Assembly (NCBI GenBank): GCA_007258455.2
Contig: VDFB02296643.1
Span: 17,829 to 81,828 of the forward strand
Length of the DNA: 64,000 nt
Direction: 5' to 3'
DNA from: Sequoia sempervirens
Taxonomy: Eukaryota; Streptophyta; Pinopsida; Cupressales; Cupressaceae
Positions 46,405 through 58,510 of this stretch are shown in pieces (the stretch's first letter is position 1; each line of letters begins with the position of its first letter). Under the pieces are notes generated by a model, which saw only the letters and a list, made by a program, of their open reading frames with translations, was not told the DNA's origin and ran no database searches. The translations under genes were made by a program, and so were the position numbers.

Positions 46405-49400
46405 TAGTAGTAAACAACCCACCCCAACATATTGAAATTATTAGTTTACCCCCATGAGATGAAGAACATAAAAATAGCTCTTGACAACTTTTTATTGAAC
46501 ATAATTGACACCTTTTACAACATCTGAAACATTGTCTCCATCGTGAAACAGATTGGAGATATGAAAAATTGAGATAGGTTATTGTGGAGAGACCCTACAT
46601 GACCTTATACCTTCATAAGGAATGTTTCTAGGTGTAATGGGTTTTGAGAAACAACACACAAGAAACTTTGCCACATTTTGGCACTTAGAACTCTTAAGAG
46701 AAAGCACCAACATAATGTAGTCTTGAATGATTAGGCATGCTAGGGTACGAAATAGGAACTTTCCTAGAATAAACCCACCCACCTAGATGTGTTGGAACTA
46801 TCGATTTGGTCCTACAATGAACATAGAAAAAATTATGCTATAGCCTTGCAACTTTCTCTTCAATGTATTTGATGTTTCTTACATCGTGTGAAAAATTATG
46901 TCCATGGCCAAATGGATTATAATTTTAAAAATTTGAGAAATATTATTATATAGGGACCTTACATGACTTTGTACCTTTATATGAAACATTTCTAGGTACC
47001 ACAATTTTCAAGAAACAACTCGTCAAAGTTTGCCACTTTTTGGCACTTAGAGATATTAAGAGAAAGCACTGAAACAATGTAATTTGGAATGATTCGGCAT
47101 ATTTGGGTGTGGAAAAAGACCTTTCCTAACATAAACCTACCCACTTGGATGTGTTTGCACTATTGATTTGGCCCCATGCTAAACAAAACAAAAATTATGC
47201 TACCTTGCATTTTTCTCTTCAATGCATTTGATGCTCTTTGCAACGTGTGAAAAATTGTCACCATGACCAAATGGATTGGATTTTAAAAAAATTGAGATAT
47301 TTTTTTGTGGAGGAACCCTACATGACCCTATACCTTCAGAGGAAACATTTCTATGTGCCACATATTTTGAGAAACAACTTGTCAAAATTCACCATTTTTG
47401 GCACTTAGGGGTCTTAAGAGAAAACATCGACACAATTTAGCTTGGAATGATTGGGCATGGTAGGGTGGAAAATATGAACTTGCATAGAATAATACTTCCC
47501 ACTTAGATGTGTTGTCACTACCAATTTTTCCCCGCAATAAATACAACAAAAATTATGCTAATTTGCAACTTTCTCTTCAATGCATTTGATGCTTTTTACA
47601 ACCTGTGAAAACTTTTCATCACTGACAAATGGATTATAGTTTTAAAAATTTGAGATAGGTTATTGTGAAAAGACTCTAAATTACCCTATACCTTCAAATG
47701 TAACATTTTTTAGCTGCCACAGTTTCCAAGAGACAACCCATCAAAGTTCGCCATATTTTGGCGCTTAGGACTCTTAAGAGAAAGTGCTGACACAATGTAG
47801 TTTGGAATGATTGGGAATGTTTGGGTAAAAATAATACCTTTCTTAGCATAAAACCACCCACTCAAATGTGTTGGTACTATCATTTTGGCCCCATGATGAA
47901 CAAAACAAAAATTATTCTACCTTGCAACTTTCTCTTCATTGCATTTGACCTTTTTTTCAACATGTGAAAACTTGTAGCCACGACCAAATGGATTAGATTT
48001 TAAAAATTTGAGAGAGGTTATTGTGGAGGGAACCTACATGACCCTGTACCTTTAGACAAAAAATTTCCAAGTGCCATAGTTTCCAAGAAACTGCCCATCA
48101 ATTTTTTCCATTTTTTGGCACTTAGGGCTGTTAAGAGAAAGCATCAACACAATGTAATCTTGAATGATTGGGCATGTTGGGGTGTAAAATATGACCTTTA
48201 CTATTATCAACCCACCCACCTAGATGTTTTGGCACTGTCAATTTGTCCCCACAACGAACATAGCAAAAATTATGCTACCTTGCAACTTTCTCTTCAATAC
48301 ATTTGACACTTTTTACAACATGTGAAAACTTGTCACCACGGCTAAATGGATTAGAATTTTAAAAAAATTGAAAGAGGATATTGTTGAGGGACCCTACATA
48401 ACCTTGTACCTTCAAAAAAAACATTTATAAGTGCCATGGTTTTCAATAAATAACCTGTAAAAGTTTGTCACTTTTTGGAACTTAGGGATCTTGAGAGAAA
48501 GTGTCAATACAATATACTTTGGAATGATCAAGCATGCTAGGGTATGAAATAGGAACTTCCCGAGCATAGAAACACCCATCAAAAATTTTGACAGTGTTGT
48601 TTTGGCCCCACGATGAACATAGAAAAAATTATGCTACCTTGCAACTTTCTCTTCAATGGATTTGATGTTTTTTGCAACGTGTGAAAACTTGTCGCTATGG
48701 ACATATAGATTGGAGTTTTAAAAATTTGAGAGATATTATTGTGGAGGGACCCTACATGACCCTATACCTTTAGACTAAACATTTCTAGGTTCCATGGTTT
48801 TTTAGAAACAACCCGTCAAAGTTCACCACTTTTGGCATGTAGTGCTCTTAAGAGAAAGCATCAACACAATGTAGTTTGGAATGATCGTCCATAATGGGGT
48901 GTGAAATAGGACCTTTCCTATTATAAACCACCCATCAAGATATGTTGGAACTGCCAATTTTTCCCCATGATGAACATAATGAAAGTATGGCTCTTGACAA
49001 GTTTTTACTAAACACATTTGATACTTTTTGTAACATTTAAAAATTGTAGCCACGATCAAGTGGACTAGAGATTTCAAAAGATAAGAGACTTTATTGTGGG
49101 GGGACCCTATGTGACTATGTAGCTTCAAACATAATGTTTCTAGGTGCCATAGTTTCCAAAAAATAACCCATCAAAGTTTGTCACTTTTTGGTACTTAGGG
49201 CTCTTAAGAGAAAGCACTGACACAATGTAGTTTGGAATGATCGAGGATGTTGGGGTGTGAAATAGGAAATTTCATAGGATAAAACCACTCACCTAGATGT
49301 TTTGGCACTATCATTTTGGTGCCATGATGGACATAACAAAAAATTATGGCTCTTGACAAATTTTTACTGAACACATTTGACATTTTTTGTAACATTTGAA

Positions 49401-49660
49401 AAATTGTCACCACAATAAAGTAGATTGGAGATTTTAAAAATTGAGAGAGGTTATTATGGAAGGACCCTATATGACCTTGTAACTTTAGATGAAATTTTTG
49501 TAGGTGCCATGGACTTTGAGAAATAGTTTTCCAAAATTTTCCACTTTTTGGTACTTAGGGCTCTTAAGAGAAAGTGTTGACACAATGTAGCTTGCAATGT
49601 TTGGGCAAGATGGGGTGTGAAATAGGACCTTTTCTACCATAAAAATTCCCACCTAGATAT
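46405..49660 (+). repeat. Satellite array, about 358-bp unit, nine copies
   Basis: The landmark TTAAGAGAAAG recurs near 46693, 47057, 47413, 47771, 48127, 48489, 48848, 49204 and 49563, giving a period of 356-364 bp. Each unit also has TGCAACTTTCTCTTCAATGC-like and GGACCCTACATGACC-like blocks. Units differ from each other considerably, so the array is old. It is the reverse-complement relative of the array at 62983-64000. Confidence 0.9.
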
Positions 49661-49776
49661 ATTACACAATAAGCTTTCTTTTCCAATGGTGGTCTCTCCA
49701 AAACCTTACTTTAAACCTTGATGACATTTGAGCTAAAAGAAGATAGGGCAGCTATGAAATTCATAATGCATTGAGC

Positions 49777-50040
49777 ATATTAGGAGATAATTCTAATGAA
49801 GTTATGACCACCCTAATGATTTTATGGCAGTCCTAATGAATTTATGACATTCCTAATGAATTTATGATAGTCCTAATTAAGTTATGACTATCCTAATGAA
49901 TCTTAGACAATTCTAATGAAGTTATGGCAATCCTAATGAGCATATTACCATCACATATCTAGTTATGAATGCCCTAATATATTTATGACATTTCTAATAA
50001 AAAATTTATGGTCTAAACGAATTTATGACTATATTAATGA
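49777..50040 (+). repeat. 22-bp minisatellite (CCTAATGAATTTATGACATT type)
   Basis: About eleven imperfect units of TCCTAATGAATTTATGACA with variants, between the satellite and the telomere-like tract. Confidence 0.75.
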
Positions 50041-50089
50041 ACATATGAATACATTCTATATTTTTTGTATCCTTAGAAAACTTAACCCT

Positions 50090-51890
50090 ATAAACATGAA
50101 AATATTAACATTTCCTAATTTATTAGTTTAAAGATCGCCTCATAAAACAAGTCAATAAACATAAATATATCAATCATAAAACCAATGACCTCAACCCTAT
50201 ACTCAATATCTTCAACCCTAAATTTTATGCCCTATACACTCAACCCTCAACCCTATACCCTAAACTCTAAACCCTACACTATCAACCCTATACCTTATAC
50301 CCTAAAACCCAACCCTATACCCTATATCTTTAACCCTAAAGCCAAAACCCTATACCCTTAACCTTATACCCTAAAACCTATACACTATACCCTCAACCCT
50401 AAATAGATACCCTTAACCCTAAACCCTATACCCTCAACCTTATACCTTAAAATGTAAACACTAGAATTTCAACCCTCAACCCTATACCATAAACCCTATA
50501 CCTTATACCTTATACCCAATACCATCAACCTTAAATCCTAAACCCTATACCCTTAACCTTGTACCATAAACAATATACCCTATACCCTCAACCATAAATA
50601 GATACCCTTAACCCTAAACCATATACACTCAACCCTATACCTTAAAACCTAAACACTACACCCTCAACCCTCAAACCAATATACTCAACCCTAATCCCTA
50701 TACCTTATACACTTAACCCTATAAATTCAACCCTATCCCTCAACCCTATACCCTCAACCCTCAACCCTATACCATATACCCTATATCCTCAACCTTATAC
50801 CATAAACCCTAAACCCTATACCGTCAAACATAAATAGACACCTTATACCCTCAAATGCAAACATAATGCCCTAGATCCTACTTATAATATCCTCAATCCT
50901 AATCCCTATTACCTATATAATTAACCCTATACCCTCAACCTTGAACACTATCCCTCAACTCTATACCCTTAATCTTCAACACTATACCTTAAGCCCTAAA
51001 CCCTACACCCTCAACCTTCAAACCTAAACCATATCCCCTCAACCTTGTACCATAAACCCTATACCTTATACACTCAACCCTAAATAGATAACGTATACCC
51101 TCAATCAAAAACCCAATACCCTTGACACTATACCTAATATCCTCAACCCTAAGCCCTATACCATATACACTTAACCCTATACCCTGAACCTTGAACACTA
51201 TCCCTCAACCCTATACCATCAACCCTCAACCCTATACCTTAAACCCTATACCCTATACCCTCAACCCTATACCCTAAACCCTATACCCTAAACCCTCAAC
51301 ATTATACCCTAAACCCTAAACCCTATGCCCTCAACCCTAAGTAGACACCTTATACCCTCAACCATAAACCAAATACCCTTGACCCTATACCCAATATCCT
51401 CAACCTAAGATCCATACCCTATACACTTAACCCTATATCGTTAACCCTGAACACTATTCCTTAAACTTATACCCCTAATTCTCAACCATATACCTTAAAC
51501 CCTAAACCCTACACCATCAACCATCAACCCTATACCCTATACCCTCAACCTTATACCCTAAACCCTAAACCCTATACCATCAACCCTAAATAGATAGCTT
51601 ATAACCTTAAATATAAACCCAATACCCTCGACCCTATACCTAATATCCTGAACCCCAAGCCCTATATCCTATATTCTTAATCCTATACCCTCAACCCTAA
51701 ATATATATCTTATACCCTCAATCTTAAACCTAATACCATCGACCCTATACCCAATATCATCAACCATAAGCCCTATATCATATACACTTAATCCTCTACC
51801 ATCAACCCTAAACACTATCGCTCAACCCTCAACCCTAAACCTTAAACCATAAACCCTCAACTTTCAACCCCCAACTCTCAACCCCCAACC

Positions 51891-51929
<39 letters not shown>

Positions 51930-51952
51930 ACCCTAAACCCCATACCCTAAAC
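50090..51952 (+). repeat. Degenerate interstitial telomere-like tract
   Basis: Almost entirely built of 7-bp words CCCTAAA, CCCTATA, CCCTCAA and CCCTTAA, variants of the plant telomere unit. The purest part is 51880-51945. A higher-order pattern of about 250 bp is visible: an AAATAGATA-type landmark followed by a similar order of words near 50831, 51081, 51340 and 51588, with a shorter step to 51700. It resumes for 13 bp at 57848-57860 after the LTR insertion. ORFs here are artefacts. Confidence 0.9.
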
Positions 51953-53038
51953 TAATGAGAAATAAATAATTTCTATAAACAATTGTTGAGAAATTTTATC
52001 TCTATCCAAAAATTAATTCAATGAATGAGATACAAGGCTTATATTACAAACAAAATAAAACTATGAAACTTATATGAAAATTTGAGAATTAAGTTTCATT
52101 AATTTGGAAATACCATGATTATATCCATCTTCTTTATGATGTTAAAAATTGGCCAATATAACATATGCTTAATTACACCACATTATGTGAACTTATAACA
52201 AAAATATATAAATAATAACATTTCCATAAGATAGCAGAAATGAGGCAAAAATTATGAACACAAGAGCATCACATTTAACATAATATTTATGTGGAGAAAC
52301 CTTTGTAGGAGAAAAAAACCACCAAGAAGAGAGGCCAAGTATGCATTATCTTCAAATAAATGAGATTACAATATAATCACTTTCATTCTCCTTTTTTCCT
52401 CCGACATGTTAGTACCTATGCACCTATGGGAAACCTCCTTGTGCCTCAAGTTGTGCTTGTACCTACAATGAAACTCTATATTTAACTATTGCTTATTATT
52501 CTACATCCAAGAGGTTGAGTTTATAGATGTGTGAAGACATCTTAAGTCCCAAACAAGGCTCCCAAAGATGACCCTTCATTCAAAACTTCTCCAACCCTTG
52601 GAATACCTCCTCAAAATGTGAAAGGACACTAATTTTTCCTCTGATACTTTTTTTCCAACTTGGGTTCTCAAACATGAGAGATAAACATTACATTAGATGT
52701 AATAAATAATGGAATACCAAGAGACACTAGTTGCTTCATTCCAAGGTCCCACTTGGAGAATCCCAATATTCACTCATTTTTCCTTTTCCTTATCTTTTAT
52801 TATCACCTTTTAGGTGGCATCTAGATGTGGGGAAATTAATATTAAATATTTATGTCCACAACTCACCTTTATCATTTCTAGTGGACCCATCATCCCTTAT
52901 GATTATATTACAAACAATGGTGAGAATTAATGTTAACAAAAATTTTCACAATATGTCCTAAGTTCCTAGAGACACATTCCAAGGATGTTGGAACCATGAC
53001 ATAGGATTTACAAGGTGGATTATACCTTAATCCTAACA
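51953..53038 (-). repeat. 3' LTR (minus strand) of the pol-less element
   Basis: Plus-strand ends TAATGAGAAATAAA (TG tip changed to TA) and CCTAACA. Aligns along its length with 56783-57847 at roughly 85-90 percent by eye. Confidence 0.85.
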
Positions 53039-53052
53039 TTCTCCCACTTGAC

Positions 53053-56000
53053 ATCAACATTATAAATACACCCATATGAATCACAAACAAGGAAAAAGCA
53101 TCCCTTAAGCAATCATGTACCATATGAATCTTCACCATGCTCTCATGATCCAACAAGATATCTACAAAAGTAACCATGATAACCACCATGAACCAAAAAA
53201 ATGCATCACATCCTCCAACATGCCACCTAGAAAAGTAAAAAGGAACATGCCAAGATGAAGCATATCAACTATCACTGAAACCTACACCAATATTTACATG
53301 AACACAAGAATAAAATTTAAATGATAACAAAGGATCTAAATATCTCCCTTACTTTATACCAACTATAATAACAACAAAAAAAAATTCAACTTAGATAACC
53401 TAACCATACCTCAAACCAAGGTATAAAAAACATAGGTAGAACTCCATGCCATCAACATACCAACCCAAAATATACAATCAAGTCTTTGCATATCCATCCT
53501 CCTATCTCAATACAATATACCAATAAACAAATGACCACAAACAAGGCCAACTAACAAGTCTACATAAACAATGAAATCTCATAGATATAAATAGTCCACA
53601 TTTGAGTCATCCCACTGCAACCAATAGACTGTACACACCTAAAATATACATAACTAGTAGATCCCAATCCAATGAAAAATGCAAACTCATTATCACATTA
53701 GTAACCAACAAACAAAGATATCAAGGAGGATAACAAAAAAATTATCCAAAAACTTCCATTGCATGAATAATGTCAAATATAAAAATAGATTAGGGCATGC
53801 ACCAAGTATACCTATAATAGTGCACATAGAGGATATGGATAATTCCTCTACTACATAGTGTTAATAAAACATATGATATGAAAATCATGCAAACAAGTAC
53901 ATTGAAATACCTCTCTCACCCCTAGTCTCCATAGCTCTCCCAAGTTCTTCACACTCAACGATGTGAAACAAAACATATAGGAAGAATACCATGACCAAAG
54001 AGAGAACCTATAAATCAAACCTAATCCTTGTTCCACACTAACATGTACCAAGTTGTGTAATTGTAAGATCTCCTTGACCATTCCCAAACTGAAAGGATGT
54101 CAACATGATAATAATAGGTGTAAAAATATCATACCAAAGGTAGATCAAACCAATTATTCATTCCCAAAAAAAAGGGAATATTCCCAAAGCCACAAACCAT
54201 TTCTTATACCTCTCCAAATAAGTCCTCATAATTAGATCCATAGCTCAAGACTAAAACAAGGAGAACAATGGGAATCCATAAACCATGCTTCTTCTTAATA
54301 AGTCTTTAGAATTTTTATATTCAAGACTAACTCATATTAGAATAAAAGATACAAAATAAATAATGCATCTAATATTCAAGTAGACAATACCTCTCAGATC
54401 ATTCACCTACCAAGTAGACCAAGAGTGGGATACAAGATTGTCCTATACACATAAAACCATGAAATAGCAATCTTCTCTTTAGGTCCATAATGGATTTATA
54501 TCCATAACCAGGTGTATGCTCCTCATTCATTCTATTGCAATCCTCATCGAAGAGTAACCATATGAACATACAATCCCATAAATAAGAAATATCTTAGCCT
54601 CAATCAAGTCTCTCTAATTTCCATGAGCATCCACGAATCAATCCATGCCAACTTCAAATGCAACCTTGCAAAATCATGAAGCTCCAAGAAAATGATTAAT
54701 ACTCAAAACCAAAGAGAACCAAAGCCATTGTAAAAATTCCAACTATAAAATTAATAATATATTATGACATCATGATCTAACATCCCATCCTAGGAGATCA
54801 CATAAAAAATAACCATCCATCATCAAATGATGAATCAACATCAATGCCAAAGCTTCCACTGAACTGCAAAACCAAGCTCTTCAGGCATCGTGATAACCAT
54901 CTCGTAATTGAAGATTCTCCATGTCCCAAACAAAATCAAAGAACTCAACACCATGAGCTCCCAAAAGATAAAGTACAACCATAATCTCCAAACCAAGAGG
55001 ATAAAATTTCCACACATCCTTTATCAATAGAACTAAAGATGTCATTAAGCTCTCACTAAAATCTGTGTAGAATTTAAGAGCTTCTAATAACACAAACAAC
55101 CATTGGAAAATACTAACCATCTTCTAATCAAAGATTATCCATGGCTCACTACCCACTATAACAAATTAGAACCAAAATCTTGAAACAAAGAAGACAAAAC
55201 ATATTATGTAATAACATTCAATTTTCACAGTCCATGATAGTAGTGAGTAAGATTTTTGGATAAACTGTGTGCCAATTTTTTACATCAACATTTTGGATCA
55301 TACTCCATGATCCATCATCGTTCCATTTATGAATTGGTATCACTTTTTGTGGGAGCTTTATATAGTTACATAATATATAGTGAGTAAGATTTTTGGATAA
55401 ACTGTGTGCCAATTTTTTACATCAATGTTTCAGATCATGGATCATAGTCCATGATGGATCATTGATTATGATCCAAAATTTTTATGTAAAAAATTGGCAC
55501 ACAATTTATCCATAAATCTTACTCACTACATATTATGTAACTGTATAAAGCTCCCACTGAAAGTGATACCAAGTCATACATGGAACCATGATCGATATTA
55601 TCGCCAACACTCTACTAAAAGTGAACAAAGATTCTCATGCACCATAAACTATTGCTATAGAATCAAATGAACAACTATATTAGGTACACTTCAATAACCA
55701 TATCTCACTATAATAAGTATACTAATGTAATAATGGTGACCAAAAATATGGCCTACCAAATAGAATCCACATCAAATAATTTACAATATTTGCACATATG
55801 CAACATCTTGAAGGAGAAATACATAATCAATGCTCCAATCTCAAATAACTGAAAAATAGATTCAACCCCACGTTAGTATCATGCAAAAATAGATATTTTC
55901 AAGTATAACATGTGGATTTCTAAGACAAACACCTAAATTAATGCTAGATCTTATTTAACAAACAAACCCACATAGGAGTAACCATATATAAATAAGAAAC

Positions 56001-56762
56001 CTCTAAGAATCCATGCATACCTGTAACTATCTTCATCCAAAACACCATGAATATAGTCTCCTAACAGATATACATACCACATAATTTAGTTAACATGTAA
56101 AACATGGAAAGCCATCTATGTAAATATGAAATTCATTTAAACATTTAGACATTCACATTCAACATATCATCTGAATAATGGATTAAAATAGGATTTACAA
56201 ACCCACAACTAAAAACAAGAGTAAACTACAACCCAATAAGAAAAACAAAGTTGTCTAGGAGCTTATAACATATACAAATATCATCTCCACAAATCACAAA
56301 GTTATTGGATTATCTTCCAATTATTTCATGTAACCAATGGAAAACTATGAATCCAACATAAGCACTCCATTTTGTAGTCCAAATCGAGGGCGTTTCTCCA
56401 TGTGACTAGGGTATCTCTATCCATCCAATATGAACACCTTCTAACTACACATGACCACAAGGTAAAGGAAAAAACCCTCCAAACAAGAGTATACACATAA
56501 ATATTTTAAGTAATATCTCCAAGCTACCAAAATATAACCAACTCCATAAAGATCCATAATCATGAGCTTTCCATGCTCAACATAGATCATATTGACAATA
56601 TCCTTGGTTTCCAATCTCACAAATCTAAAAAACAAAGTTAACTCATAGAACATCCATTACTTCCCCACAAGCATTCCAACAACCTCCAATTCCTTCTAAC
56701 AAATTCCAACAAGCTTACCAAGCTAAGAAATTAAAAGGAAGGAATACCCAAAACCTAGTTCA
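53053..56762 (-). other. Non-coding interior of the pol-less element
   Basis: No frame longer than about 90 codons and no recognised domain; the minus-strand ORFs near 53851-54087 and 54881-55120 are aromatic-rich and unlike known proteins. The interior contains a large fold-back at 55225-55575. Confidence 0.6.
55225..55575. repeat. Fold-back with long inverted arms and an extra direct copy
   Basis: The arm 55333-55440 (TGGTATCACTTTTTGTGGGA onward, through GTGAGTAAG and GCCAATTTTTTACAT) is inverted at about 55465-55575. The centre is itself palindromic (GATCATGGATCATAGTCCATGATGG in part). A further direct copy of the GTGAGTAAG...TTTTTTACATCAA segment lies at 55227-55282. Confidence 0.75.
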
Positions 56763-56782
56763 CCTTACACTCTAATACCAAT

Positions 56783-57847
56783 TGATGAGAAATAAACATG
56801 TATTAACAATTGTTGAGAAATTCTATCTCTATACAGAAATTATTTTAATGGATGAGATACAAGGATTAGATTACAACATAAAAATATAAAACTCATATGA
56901 AAATCTAAAAAATTAAGTTGCTTTAATTTGGAAATACCATGATTAGATTCATATTCTTTATGATGCTAAAAATCAGCCAACATAACATGCTTAATTACAC
57001 CACATTATGTGAACTTATAACAATAATATGTAAAGAATAACATCACCATAAGATAGAAGAAATGAGGCAAAAAAAATCAACACAAGAGTATCATATAACA
57101 CAAGATTTGCATGGATAAACCCTTACAGGAAAAAACTCGACCAAGAATAGAATCCAAGTATATATTATATTCAAATAAATGAGATTACAATACAATCACT
57201 TCCATTCTCCTATTTTCCTCCAACATTGCAGAAGCTATGCACCTATCAACAACCTTCGTATGCCTCATCCTATCCTTGTATATGCAATAAAAATCTACAT
57301 TCAACTGTTTCTTATGATTCTACATCCAAGAGGCTAAATTTATAGATGTGCGAAGACATCTTAAGCTCCAAACAATTCTCCCAAATATGCCACCTCATTC
57401 CAAACGTCTCCAACCCTTGAAATACCTCCTCAAGATGTAAAAGGACATCAAGTTTGGCTCCAATACTTTCACTCCAACTTGAGAACCTAAACATGAGAGA
57501 TAAACATTACATTAAATATAATAAATAATGGAATACCAAGATACACTTGTTGATTAATTCCAAGCTCCCACTTGGAGAATCCCAATAGTCACTCATTTTT
57601 TTTTTCCTTATCTTTTATTATCCCATTTTAGGTGTTCACTTGTGGGAAAAATAATATTAAATATTTATTTCTACAACTCACCTTTACTACTGCTAGTGGA
57701 CCCATCACCCCTTATGAGTATATAACAAACCATGGTGAGAATTAATATTACAAAATATTTTCCCAATACACCCTAAGTGCCTAGAGACACTTTCCAAGGA
57801 TGTTGAAACCATGGAATTACAAGTTATATGCCACTTTAATCCTAATA
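56783..57847 (-). repeat. 5' LTR (minus strand) of the pol-less element
   Basis: Plus-strand ends TGATGAGAAATAAA and CCTAATA (CA tip changed to TA on the plus strand). Next to the primer site on its left and the TAAAC duplication on its right. Confidence 0.85.
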
Positions 57848-58011
57848 TAAACCCTATACCGGGCATGTGCAGGATCATGGTATGCCAAAAAGTGGCAATG
57901 GAGAAAAAATAACGTGTTTCATCGACTCAAAAACACGAAAATGCCGAGTTGACTTTATGTGCCTTGGGTGTCAGTACACACTACCGAAGCAAAGCCCAAA
58001 CCTAGATTTCC

Positions 58012-58183
58012 AAATCGGATATCTAATCCAAATTGGATATCTGATCCAAATCGGATATCCGATTTGTGACAACATATATATTTCCATATCAGCCCGATTA
58101 AAACTCATTCTCATTTCACAATTGGTTAACCACAACGGGCACATAGTGAAAAGTTCATTCCACAAATCAGATATCCGATTTGT
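58012..58183. repeat. Palindromic 18-bp repeats upstream of the gene
   Basis: Three tandem 18-bp units (58012-58029, 58030-58047, 58048-58065); the third, AAATCGGATATCCGATTT, is a perfect palindrome. A near-perfect 22-bp palindrome with the same core is at 58162-58183. They lie about 150-320 bp from the TIR and 330-500 bp before the ORF, a position suitable for protein binding sites; that role is inferred. Confidence 0.75.
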
Positions 58184-58510
58184 TGCAAATCCATCTTCAA
58201 AAGGTTAGATTATTGATTTTTCTTTGCTCAAATCAAATTTTCAATTAGATTTGTGTAATTTTAGTTGATTTTTTTCAAAATAGGGTTTTTGATAGATTTT
58301 TTATGAAAAAATTGAGTTTAGTATGGATTTTGATGAAAATTGAATGTTTGTAATGGATTTTGATTTAAAAATAGTGTTTTTATGTATTTGGATTAAAAAT
58401 TAGAGAATTTTATTAATTTTTGTTAAAAACTAGGGTTTTTGGATTTTTTTAAAAAACTAGGGTATTTTTATAATATTTTCATTTATATTGTCTAATTTTA
58501 ATTAGGCATT

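Larger units (their letters stand above)
51953..57847 (-). mobile_element. Pol-less LTR retrotransposon inserted in the telomere-like tract
   Basis: LTRs 51953-53038 (1,086 bp) and 56783-57847 (1,065 bp) are flanked by TAAAC at 51948-51952 and 57848-57852. Orientation is minus: a tRNA-Met-like primer site TGGTATTAGAGTGTAAGG (56763-56780) lies inside one LTR, and a purine-rich GTCAAGTGGGAGAA (53039-53052) beside the other. The 3.7-kb interior has no gag, protease, RT or integrase signature, so the element is of the large non-autonomous type and would need enzymes supplied by a relative. Confidence 0.85.

Noticed and set aside
50989..51198. Minus-strand ORF with a repeating GIGLRVEGIRY pattern
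   Set aside because: It is a translation of the telomere-like 7-bp words.
57867..58208. ORF with a repeated IQIGYLIQIGY pattern
   Set aside because: The repeated residues come from the 18-bp palindromic repeats; there is no domain and it ends before the gene-like ORF.
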